A stretch of DNA of 64,000 bases, taken from assembly GCA_021904315.1 (NCBI GenBank), contig CM038925.1, positions 8,186,501 to 8,250,500 of the forward strand. Reading direction: 5' to 3'. Of this stretch, positions 51,831 to 61,604 are shown one piece after another. The notes below the pieces were generated by a model. It had not been told where the DNA came from, searched no databases, and was given only the letters and a program-made list of their open reading frames with translations. Position numbers and translations under genes: made by a program. The DNA comes from Sphagnum magellanicum. Lineage: Eukaryota; Streptophyta; Sphagnopsida; Sphagnales; Sphagnaceae. Numbering within the stretch: position 1 is the first letter of the stretch; every line of letters begins with the position of its first letter.

Positions 51831-52852
51831 TTTTGTGAAGAGGCAAATGTGTTGGTGCCTAGGAGCTTCCTTCACTCACCGGCGGCGCGGCGGTCGCCGG
51901 AGCGCTCGTTTTATGACCAAGAGTCTTTGTAGAAGCAGGATAGGGAGACACGGGGTTTTTGAAGCTTTTAACGAGAGGCGAGGGTTCGGGGTTTTTAGGG
52001 CAGAGTGGGGGAAACCCCTGCTAAACGAGACTTTCTCCAGGCAAATTTTCCAGGCGAGTACGTTCGTTTAGGGAGGACTGAACACATGAAGTTAGAGCTT
52101 AATACAGGGTTGATGGGTCTGTTCGAGATGGACGTCGCCGGGATCAAGGCTAGCATTTGAGCCCTCTTTTAGGGCAAGCTTGGGGTTTCGGAAATCCATC
52201 TGTTTTTCCCCAGCTTTCGCTCCTTCAGGTTCACAAGAAGTGCAAAACGTGCTCAAGACAGGTTCGAGGTTTAATTATGGAAGAGCCATAATGCCGTATT
52301 GCCTGATATAGGGAGGAATTAGAAGATTTGGTTTCGGGGAAACGGCCAGATTTTGAACAGTGTCTGTTTTAACACCTACAGAATTATATGCGATCAGCGG
52401 GGTTGGCCTAATCTTTGAGTCATCTATTGTATTTCTGCAGGTGGTTTAAGTCGCTGGAGAATGAGGAGGGATGCGGGTACTGTTGGCTCGGGTTTGCCAG
52501 ATAGCAAGGTGAGCTGCGCTGTGAACATATTCGTCCTCTCTAGTTTTTGTGATGCTTCGATGCTCTCACTTACCTGCCTTGGGAGTCTGCTTGTTTTTCT
52601 TACTGCATAGACTTCTGAAGTTTTTTGAGATCTTCCCAAATCGCAGCATTGGAGGGGTTTGACGGCATGAAAGATGCAGCATAATCTCTAGGGACTTGAA
52701 GCATCAATGCCTACCTGTGAATTCGCCGGAGCAATACTTGCAACGACCAATGTCCATAAATTAGGGCAACAAAGAGCAGCCGTACAGGACGTTTGCCGGA
52801 GCCTCAAGTTTTAGAATTAGAGGACCTGCTGGACTGTTAAACGGCCAACATT
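51831..52852 (+). promoter_or_regulatory. Promoter and spliced 5' leader of the plastid carrier gene
   Basis: CpG-rich from 51870 to 52050. A likely leader exon 52441-52508 has a CTGCAG acceptor and an AAG/GTGAGC donor; the next exon starts at 52647 after TCGCAG and runs into the coding exon. Splicing them gives an upstream ORF starting MRRDAGTVGSG and stopping after about 23 codons, which could dampen translation. An in-frame TAA at 52838-52840 rules out extending the protein upstream. Confidence 0.55.
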
Positions 52853-55800
52853 ATGGACGAAACAAAATTAACGGTGGAGAAGGCAATCAAAGATGGACAA
52901 AGGGCATGGGAGGAAGGGATCCAAAGACTCGGTTCTCAAAAGCGTTTTGTGTCTTCACAGTTTTGCAGAGTAGTAAGACAAAATGGTTGGGAAGATGGAT
53001 GGATGTGGCAAAGGCACCAGAGACGAATCAGGAATGGGAAGTCCTGTAGAGTCCAACCAGTTTCAAACAAATCATTATTTGAAGGAACTGCATCAACAAC
53101 AGTTGCTTTTGCACCAGTAAGTAAGAAAGAGGCCAGGCAGCCAGAAATGGGAACTGGGGTAATAGAACAACCTAGACTCAATCAGTTACTTAAACATCCA
53201 TTGGCCATCATCAGCTATGTGCCAAGGGAGTTGGCATTGTTTGCAGCTGGAGCTGTTGCTGGAGCTGCTGCCAAGACTGTAACAGCACCATTGGATAGGA
53301 TCAAGCTCCTCATGCAGGTGTGTTCTTCATTTCCATATGGGGTTTTGGTGAGGGTTTACATTGTGGGGTTTGAAAGAGAGACATGCAAGTGAAAGGATGC
53401 AGTCCCAGCTGACTTCTATGGATTGTAGGCAGAAAGGATTGTAGTGACCCCATTCACAACAAGCTGAGCAGCCCCAAATTCTGCAAGGATTCCAACTTGT
53501 TCTCAGAGTAGAGATTGCTGGCAGTCATTGCAGTGTCCAATTTTACCTTGGATATTGCAAAATCACTCCATCTTCCTGCTTGAGTAAAGATTTGCAGTTT
53601 ATGTATTTGTGACCCTGGTTGGACTTTTTTTCCCCTACAGGAGAAGAAATTGTAGCCAAGCAGCTTCATTTGCTTTTGTCACGGACATTCACAGAGTTGA
53701 GCCTTCTAGTACAGGGGAAAAATGTTTTCTGCACTGCCTTGAGGACAGAGAATTAGATATGGAATGAATGAAAGTGGTGTTGCATGCACAGGTGCATGGC
53801 ATACAAATGGTGCAAGAGGGCAGCAAGAGAGGCATTGGATTTTTAGAGGTAAATACCTCAAAGGTTGCGATGCAGGAGTCTCGGAGTCTGTATACCACTC
53901 AGAATGCTTGTAGCAATTTCCTCCATTGATATCTTTACAGGAGTATCATCATTGGTGCTCTATGCAGGCCATCTTGAAGGTTGCGAATGAGGAAGGCTTC
54001 AAGGGTTTCTGGAAAGGGAATGTCCCACAGGTTGCATCCTTACCATTTCAGGGAACTTTAACACATATGGATAGTTTTTAGGTGCAGCCAAGGTTCAAAT
54101 ATTATATGAATGAAATATGATATGTTTTGCATATGTGATAGGTGATTCGAGTGATTCCCTACAGTGCAGTGCAGCTCTTTGCATATGAGACCTACAAGGT
54201 AATATCTCACACAGCCTTTTGAGAACTTGGTGATCTTCTTGGACAGACCAATTTTCTAATGCACTCAGATCCAATCCAAGGTCACATTCTGGTCCTCTTG
54301 CATCATGTTGTAGAGTGAACCTTCTCTTGAACAATATTAAGCCTTCAACTTTAATTTGAAAAATTTGCACAGCATACAAGGGCAACATGTTGTGCAGCCC
54401 TAAGTTTTCACCTCCTTCATATTCATTTTTCTCTGTCATTTAGGATTTTCCGTAACTGGCCATGTGGATGTCTTGATACAAGTGGCAGATTCTTGTCTGA
54501 TTTATCTATGTGCTGGAATACAGAAACTTCTAAAGGGAGACAGGGAAGAAATTTCTGTAGTGGGCAGGTTGACAGCTGGAGCATGTGCAGGCATGACATC
54601 GACTCTGGTGAGCTATATATTTGTGCAGAATCTTGAAAATCTTCAACAGTGTGTAATTTAGATCTGTAGTACTATCTTTGTTGCTAAGCTTACTACTGAA
54701 TTGAGAGATATGTATCGGCCATTCTTGTGGTTGTACCTGAAAATCATTCTGTGCTGCTGGCCAGGTCACCTATCCTTTGGATGTCCTGCGCTTACGGCTA
54801 GCTGTGGATCCAGCTACGAAGTCTATGTTTCAGGTAGCTCTATTGCCACCCTGAAGCATCTAGGTCTTTTATGTAGATTGAACTTGATTGAACTGACCTT
54901 GATGTGTACTGGTAGTGAATGCTTGATATTCAGCTTGAGGAAGTCTGTTCTTGTAACTCACTGCCTGATCTTTTTGTTCTTTGTCACTCACTGAATTGTT
55001 CTCTCAGGTGTTAACTTGAAGGAACTGACATTGATGTGTACTTTATAATGGTAGTGAATGCTTGATATTCAGTTTCAGGAAGTGTGTTCTTGTAATTCAC
55101 TGCATTGTGTGTCCAGGTGGCAGCAGTGATGTTTCGTGAGGAGGGAGTAGCTGCATTTTGGAGGGGATTGGGCCCATCATTGTTGGGCATTGCACCATAC
55201 ATCGCTCTCAATTTCTGTGTCTTCGATTTGTAAGCTTGCCTTCCAGGTGTTGCTACTGTGTAGGCGAGTATGTATTATGTGTGTGCATATCATGTTGTCT
55301 TTTGCTGACCTCACCTCAATTGTGTGGTTTCTTGCGGAAGATCTTACCCTTAAGGCTGGTGTGATTGCGTATAGGTTACAACTCTGCCTGATGGGCTCCA
55401 TAGACATGGACCAGAGACAGGCATTTGAATTGTGCATGTAGCCCCAAGTATGAATATGGTTGGGTAGTTGTAGGAGCCAGCAGACTTGACTCAAGGTCTG
55501 AAAGAATCCTAGAAAACTATCCTTGTGTAGGAACATGAGGTGCAAGTCAAAGCATGATGAGAAAGTGAATTGGTCTTCAAAAGTTTTTCTATTGACATTG
55601 ATGTGTAGCAACTCAAGTTTTATTTGGTTTTGACCTTTTGTCTTATACCAGAATCAAGAAGTCTCTTCCAGAGGACCTTAAGAAGAGGCCAGAGGCATCA
55701 TTTGCTACAGCTCTGGTGTCGGCATCATTTGCAACAGCAATGTGCTACCCACTTGATACTGTTCGTCGGCAAATGCAAATGAGGGGCACTCCTTTTAACT

Positions 55801-56401
55801 CTGTTCTGGACGCCATTCCAGGTAGAAATTAGAGAGAACACACTGTTTTTATTGGACTTACTCTATGATCTTAGTTTACCCTTGTTTCTTGGTGTGGACA
55901 GAGGGCTTGCAGCAACAAGCATTACACAAGCAATGCTTGGAGACTGACCCTACTCCCTAACAGGTATCATAGCACGTGATGGCCTTCTTGGATTGTATCG
56001 CGGCTTTGTCCCAAATATCCTGAAAAGCCTTCCCAACAGCAGGTATTGCAACTGCCCTGACGTTATGTTATGAGTTTCTCCTTTACCACATATAGTGGTG
56101 TGGTCTAGTGAATAGTCCAGCCATTGCCATGTTTTGAGGATGTAATCTGGAAGATGATGAGATTTTTTCTCCATACTGTCTGCATTTATCTGAGCCTTCT
56201 GTTTGAGGAAATATTTTTGCTTCAACTTTCATTTCTTTCTTCTGTGTGACATTGAGTGGTCAACTATTGTGTGAGGTGTCTGTTGGTTGCAGCATACGGT
56301 TAACAACTTTTGATGCTGCTAAGAACATCATCAAAGCCAGCGAGATTGAATTTGAGAGGTTAGTCCAAGAAGAGCAGAAGCAGCTCTCAGGTTCTCAATG
56401 A
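52853..56401 (+). CDS. TAAC: Thylakoid/plastid ADP/ATP carrier, TAAC/PAPST-like
   Basis: Ten exons join in frame to 421 aa: 52853-53317, 53792-53848, 53968-54030, 54142-54198, 54524-54607, 54765-54833, 55117-55229, 55652-55821, 55964-56042, 56293-56401, all GT-AG. A variable N-terminus of about 115 residues (presumed plastid targeting, unusually acidic at its start) precedes QLLKHPLAIISYVPRELALF. Three carrier repeats carry PLDRIK (146-151), PLDVLR (246-251) and PLDTVR (336-341), with VIRVIPYSAVQLFAYETYK between the first two. Arabidopsis relatives TAAC/PAPST1 and PAPST2 move ATP/ADP across thylakoid and envelope membranes, and PAPS out of the plastid. The order LLMQ, then about 19 variable residues, then the EEGFKGFWKGN block fits that family rather than mitochondrial AAC, which has RRRMMM. 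Substrate cannot be decided from sequence. TGA stop at 56399-56401. Confidence 0.92.
54887..55105. repeat. Diverged tandem duplication inside carrier intron 6
   Basis: GTAGTGAATGCTTGATATTC with flanking sequence (GATGTGTACT before, TGTTCTTGTAA after) occurs twice, about 130 bp apart, between exons 6 and 7. The copies differ by small indels. The duplication enlarges the intron without touching exons. Confidence 0.8.
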
Positions 56402-57954
56402 CCATGTCTGCGGTAGAAGTCCTTACATTGAGGAAATTTCTAGCTTCTCAAGAGTGGAGACAAAGCATACCCTCATTGAACACAACCTGTCTCAGGCTTT
56501 ACATGTTGAGATGCAATATATAGCCAAGGCTCGATTCATGAATAAGTGTACCTATTACTTTGATCTGTTTAGGGTTTGCTTTGGACATCTACTTGGGAAG
56601 TCTTGCTGCTGTAGTCTTGCTGTTAGCCGATCTGATGGATTTTTATGAAATTGACCTTAAATTTTTAGAATGAGTTCCTGATTCATGGGTGACAACAGTG
56701 GCATGAACTACACATGACCAAAAAGAACAATATTCATTGCCATTACATCAAAGGACTTAAAAGTGAACCCAAAATGTTTCTGAGCAGAGTCACAAAGTTC
56801 ATGCACTGACTACATCATACTGCTGGCAACCATACCAAATTGGGTCCGAGTCCTCACTCCAGATGCCTGTAGAAATCAATTGTCTTTACATATAAAGTGA
56901 CATCATTTATGTCCCTTATTTGGTTTGAGGTGCCTATTTTGTCTACTGGAATTAATTTTCAACAAGTAAGCCATCATGAAACAACTTCTTCCAAGGATTA
57001 CTTTTTGAAGTGCAGACTGCATATGGCCAAAATTTTGTGTAGTAGTGAACATAAGTTGCATGAGGGTCTTCAACTTGTGTCCCTCCTTGCTTCTTCAAAA
57101 TCAACCCATGGACAATTACAAGGGTTTTTGAACTTATGGACAAATCACTCCAACTATTGTATTGGACAATTCCTTGGTGTATTCAAGGAATCTACATATA
57201 ACCATGCACATGTGTTTTAATTGTGTAAATGCTTTTCACATCTATTATGATTGTTTCTTTTGGCAGTGGAACATCCTACAAAATTTTGCAAAATCTCCAA
57301 ATCAACATATGTTTGTAATAGATGTTCAGCATTGTTTGTTTTAACATCTTACTTTTGATGTGAAAATATGTTGAGAAATTAATTTGCATGATTAACCCCA
57401 ATTTGGGACATGTCCAACTTACAACCTAATGCCCCAAATTGGGTTGTAACAGGTTGACAATCAAGTTGTAAACCCCTAAACCCTAACTCCAAAATTTGAG
57501 TGTAATTTCAAGTTTATAATCAAACAAGATTGCAAAAAAAATTGAGAATACATGAACTACTTTAATGACAATTATGTCAACTAGTTTCCATGTCAATAAT
57601 CCATTTCACATGGAAGACCCTAACTTGTCCCCAAGTTGAAACTATGCTCTTCCATCATTTGTGATTTTGATTTGATATACTTAGTTGAAGGATAAGAATT
57701 TGTGCATGTTAGCCTAAGCCCAAAATGTTGATTGACAAAAGTAAAAATTGGATCCAACAAACACATTTTTTTCAAAATAAGCACAAATGGGCCTGTCAAT
57801 GTGAACTCTAAGCTTTCAACATTGTAAGCTTTCGAACACTATCCCCACATTCATGCCCCTGCCATTACCATAGGTCAAAAATGGTGATGAACACAGATTG
57901 AGATAGAAATTCTTGGCGGCCAATGAGTTGAGGCAACATGCAGACAAGAGGTCC
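56402..57954. other. 3' flank of the carrier and spacer
   Basis: The first few hundred bases are presumably 3' UTR. Two adjoining telomere-like words (CCCTAAACCCTAA, about 57475) are present but are too short to mean more than a telo-box-like site. No gene seen. Confidence 0.45.
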
Positions 57955-58330
57955 AATATTTTGCCCTTTTGAGGTGGGAGTGGGTTTTGCATGGGAGTTT
58001 TTTGGAAATTGGTGTTCTCAATGTGTTTCATATGGTTCCACAATGTTCCCAATGGTTATTCATTCTGTTCTCAAGTCGTACCCAAGTTTCCAATGTGTTC
58101 CCAATACAGCACACTTTATCTCACATCCTTCACACGAAATTCCACTCTTGTAACCCTATACAAAATAGGCCAAAGGAGAAGACTACAATAAACTATGATC
58201 ACTCTGTCTTCTGTGATGGGTCGGCCAATCAGATGCACCCATTTCGAAATAAATTTGAACTTGGGGGCCCTCACAAGTATTTAATATGAATCACTGCACA
58301 CACTATGTTCAGAAGCAAATTTGTAAGAAA
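57955..58330. repeat. Dispersed repeat R4, copy 2
   Basis: Shares with 4640-5030 the series TTCTCAATGTG, TTCCCAATGG, AAGTTTCCAATGTGTTCCCA, then GTGATGGGTCGGCCAATCA and GGGCCCTCACAA in the same order and orientation. Strongly diverged, non-coding. Confidence 0.6.
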
Positions 58331-58540
58331 GTTTGTCGCCATGTCCAGAATAAATATTTTTTGTAAAAGCAAAATATGATTGTTACTCCAACTGCTTCTT
58401 CAACTAATAGGTAGGCTGAGCGGTTCCCCTGGTGATTGATTCCAAATCCTAATTACCAAATGAAAACTGGAAAAGAAATGGCAGACCGCAGAACTGAGAT
58501 GGCAACAACGGAGGACTCAATTAGGCGCCCCCCATGTGCC

Positions 58541-59645
58541 AATCAATAACTTCCATCCTTCCAGCAAGCTGTACGCTGAGGGCGATGATTAGGGCTGCGC
58601 GGATGTAGGCTCATCCAGCTGGAACTCTGAGCAGAGAAAGAGCGATGGCCAGAGAGAATAGCCAGGCGAGTAGGCCGGGAGAGTAGCTGGATATGGCTGT
58701 GGCGCAGCTGACAACCCAGCCCCACCATTGTTCCATTCCTTGAGCGGTATTTCTCCTTGTCGCTCTCCTTACTTTTGTTTTTTGCCAATGTGTTCCGATG
58801 CCGCTAGAGAAAGTGTAGTCGAGATTGAAAAGAAATATAGATAGATGTGGGAGTTCGTGCTTGGTGTCTTTCGTTGTCTACGAGAGCGGGTTGTAGTTTG
58901 TCAGGGATTTCAACAGGGGGCAAGTAGCTGGAGTGCGGTTTTGAAAACTAGTCTCTTTGAGTTTGGTAGGGAAATGAGCTTACTAGCGTAGGCTTGCTTG
59001 CGGGCGGGGTGGAATAGGGCGAAGTTTGCAGACACGAAGCCCGGAGGGAGGAGACCTGGAGTGGAGAGTGTGGGGGAGAGCGAATCGCAGTCTTTGTCTG
59101 CAGACGAGGGAGGCGCATAAGGTCTATTTTGAGGGAAAGTGAAGAGAAAGCGAGATCTACAACTGTTGGATTCGTCAATGGAGTTGTTCTAAGACGCTTA
59201 TCAGACACATATGCAAGCGGATGAGGTATGAGATAGCAGAGGTTAGATCTGACTGTCATGGCATTACTTTGTCAACGTTGCATTGTATGGAAGCTGGGGC
59301 ATGAGCGGTTGTTCGAGGCGAATCAGGGATTGTAAACAACATAAATTAAGAATTGGTCCTGTGACCAACCAGGAATACTGATATAGATTCACTGCCCTGC
59401 CCTGGCTTCTGGCGTTGCGTATGAGTTCAATTATATCAGTTATGAAGATCCTTTGGTTTTCTACTGCAGCAAGGAAAAGCTTTCGATAATCTCTTACGGT
59501 AAGTGTTTCAGTGCGTGTGGTCACAAGAAAGATAATATAGACTCTGGGTTGGTTTCTGCAGAGGATAGGCTCTTCTCTTCTTCGGAAAAAGGTTACAAGC
59601 GTAGAAATCTCGACAGAACCTAAGTTCAAGTTGACTGTGGGAAAG
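58541..59645 (+). promoter_or_regulatory. Promoter and 5' leader of the WVD2-like gene
   Basis: GC-richer than the flanks. A possible leader intron of 63 nt has donor CGGTAAGT at 59499 and acceptor TTTCTGCAG ending 59561; it is short for a plant intron, so uncertain. Minus-strand frames here (59764-59264 and others) are antisense shadows. Confidence 0.45.
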
Positions 59646-61604
59646 ATGGGAGATGCCGGTGAATCTAACCCTGAAACTGATGCCCTGTCTGTGGCACGAA
59701 CTTTAGACTTCTCGGCCTTTGACAGGATGGAGAAGGATACCCTTGCGGAGGCAGGCCTGGCCACAGCAGATCAAGAGGCAGATGACATTGTTGAGGGGGA
59801 GGATAGTCATTTGCCTGAGGATCGAATCACAGAAGACTTTGCCTGCAGAACCAGTAACCACATAATAAAAGGGATTGGAGAAGAAAAGGGGATGCCAAGC
59901 AGTGATGTGCCTTCAATAGTGGTTGCTGGCAAACAACATACTACTGCTCCTGCTGCTGCAACAATGCCAGTTGAGCTCCAAAATTTCCTTCAATTGGCAG
60001 AAGAGTTCCAGGCTGAAGATGCAGAGAAGAATGGGACAGCTGAGACTCTCGATGCAGATGTTAACACATCACAGAAAGATCCTCAGGAGTCAGATGTGAA
60101 GATGAATGGCATAATTAAAGGCACAAAGGTTGGCAAGCCATTGAAAGCTGGAACAGGTTTAATTAGGAAGCCTGCACAAGCTGATCATCAGATGTCCAAG
60201 AGCCGCCTTTCCTCTGCAGTATCTTCCAAGGTGCATATGCGCACAAAGGGTGACACTGAAGGATCACAGAAAGGGAAGAACTATGCAGGAGATGAGCCTG
60301 AGTCTGCTGACACTGCATCCCAGTCTGGAGGGCACCAGCTGACTCGCACTTCCTTGGGTGGAGGATCACGCACAAAGCTTACTGTTCCACAGCCATTTGC
60401 TTTGGCAACAGAGAAAAGGGCCTCCCTTGGAGGTCGTCCAGCAGATGGTGATGTGGCAAGGTCTGTCAGAAATAGTGTCAGTGACACAGCCCGAACTGCC
60501 TTCAAGAAGCCCCAGATGCCGGTCAAGGTTCCGAAGGTGAAAGCCTTGCCATCTGAAAGCACATTGCCTGATGAAGGTTCTGTGAACGTTCTTGAGCAAG
60601 AGGCAAATGAAGAGCTTGAGGATGAGTCCCTGATGTCAACGCTTAAAATCAAGACCAACCAGACACTCTCTACAGCAGGGTTCAGCTTCAAGTGTGATGA
60701 ACGAGCTGAGAAGAGAAGAGAATTCTACTCAAAACTGGAAGAGAAGCTGAAAGCCAAAGAGGAAGAGAAAAACCAGATCCAGGCAAAAACGCAAGAAGAA
60801 ACAGAAGCAGAGATGCGACAGTTGCGAAAGAGTCTGACATTTAAGGCTTCCCCAATGCCAAGCTTCTACCTGGAAGCTCCCCCACCAAAGGTTGAAATGA
60901 AGAAGATTCCTCCAACTCGAGCTAAGTCTCCTAAGCTTACAACTTCAAGGCGTAGCAGTATCCTGGGATCAGAAGCTGAAGGTTCTGCATTGCCAGTGGC
61001 TCGAACCAAACATGACCAGAGACACATTGGGTTGGGTCTGCATCAGAAGTCCAATGATGCTAGTGATGACAAGGCTGCTGCTGGTACTAAGAAGCCTCTG
61101 AAGAAGGCAGTAACTAAGAAAATGCCTGCTGAGAAGAATAATTCACAAGAAAAACTAAATGGCAATGAGAAGCCTGAAAGTGCAGGTCCTCTAGATGGCC
61201 CCACCCACACTGTGTCAAGTACTGGTGAAGCTGTTCTTGGTGAGTTAGTTACGGAACAGAATGAACTGGAAGAGTTAAAGAGTGACCGTGGGCTCATATC
61301 TGAGGCTGGCAGAGGACGGGGTGTCAAGCCTAGAAGGTCTATGCATAGCAGTTCCTCTTCTGGGACTGAGCATAGCAAGACTGTCTCCTTGGAGGGAGGG
61401 AAGGCAAAGACCATCAAGGCATCTGCTCGAGTTGGAGGTGAGGATGCCAAAGATGATGTGAAAATGTCTAAGCAGTGGCGTCCCAAGGTATCCAATGCTG
61501 CTAAAAGGCATGAAAGCCTAGACTCTGATTCATCAGAGCTCATTATCAAGAGCAGCAGCCAAGACTTGGCCCCATCTCTGCCAGATGTGGCAGTGGCATC
61601 ATGA
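59646..61604 (+). CDS. WVD2-like (WDL) microtubule-associated protein with TPX2 domain
   Basis: A single uninterrupted frame of 652 codons. The TPX2 C-terminal-type domain lies at about 345-425: AGFSFKCDERAEKRREFYSK, LEEKLKAKEEEKNQ, a Glu/Lys-rich coiled stretch, LRKSLTFKASPMPSFY and KKIPPTRAKSPKL. KLEEK and the FKASPMPSFY block define WVD2/WDL proteins, which bind and bundle cortical microtubules and affect anisotropic growth. The rest is low-complexity, charged and Ser-rich, with basic KKPLKK and Arg-Arg-Ser patches, as usual in this family. The ATG at 59646 is the first true ATG of the frame. Plant WDL genes generally have introns within the coding region, so an intronless one is notable. 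The TGA at 61602-61604 ends it. Overlapping minus frames (250 codons at 61795-61043) are shadows. Confidence 0.9.
   Translation: MGDAGESNPETDALSVARTLDFSAFDRMEKDTLAEAGLATADQEADDIVEGEDSHLPEDRITEDFACRTSNHIIKGIGEEKGMPSSDVPSIVVAGKQHTTAPAAATMPVELQNFLQLAEEFQAEDAEKNGTAETLDADVNTSQKDPQESDVKMNGIIKGTKVGKPLKAGTGLIRKPAQADHQMSKSRLSSAVSSKVHMRTKGDTEGSQKGKNYAGDEPESADTASQSGGHQLTRTSLGGGSRTKLTVPQPFALATEKRASLGGRPADGDVARSVRNSVSDTARTAFKKPQMPVKVPKVKALPSESTLPDEGSVNVLEQEANEELEDESLMSTLKIKTNQTLSTAGFSFKCDERAEKRREFYSKLEEKLKAKEEEKNQIQAKTQEETEAEMRQLRKSLTFKASPMPSFYLEAPPPKVEMKKIPPTRAKSPKLTTSRRSSILGSEAEGSALPVARTKHDQRHIGLGLHQKSNDASDDKAAAGTKKPLKKAVTKKMPAEKNNSQEKLNGNEKPESAGPLDGPTHTVSSTGEAVLGELVTEQNELEELKSDRGLISEAGRGRGVKPRRSMHSSSSSGTEHSKTVSLEGGKAKTIKASARVGGEDAKDDVKMSKQWRPKVSNAAKRHESLDSDSSELIIKSSSQDLAPSLPDVAVAS

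Noticed and set aside
51835-52071. Arg-rich 78-codon frame as a transit-peptide exon of the carrier
   Set aside because: An in-frame stop precedes the carrier ATG with no acceptor between them, so it cannot join; it is likely leader or promoter.
57470-57490. Interstitial telomere array
   Set aside because: Only two CCCTAAA-type units; expected by chance or as a telo-box.
59264-59764. 166-codon minus frame
   Set aside because: Antisense to the leader and start of the WVD2-like gene; no domain, no splice support.
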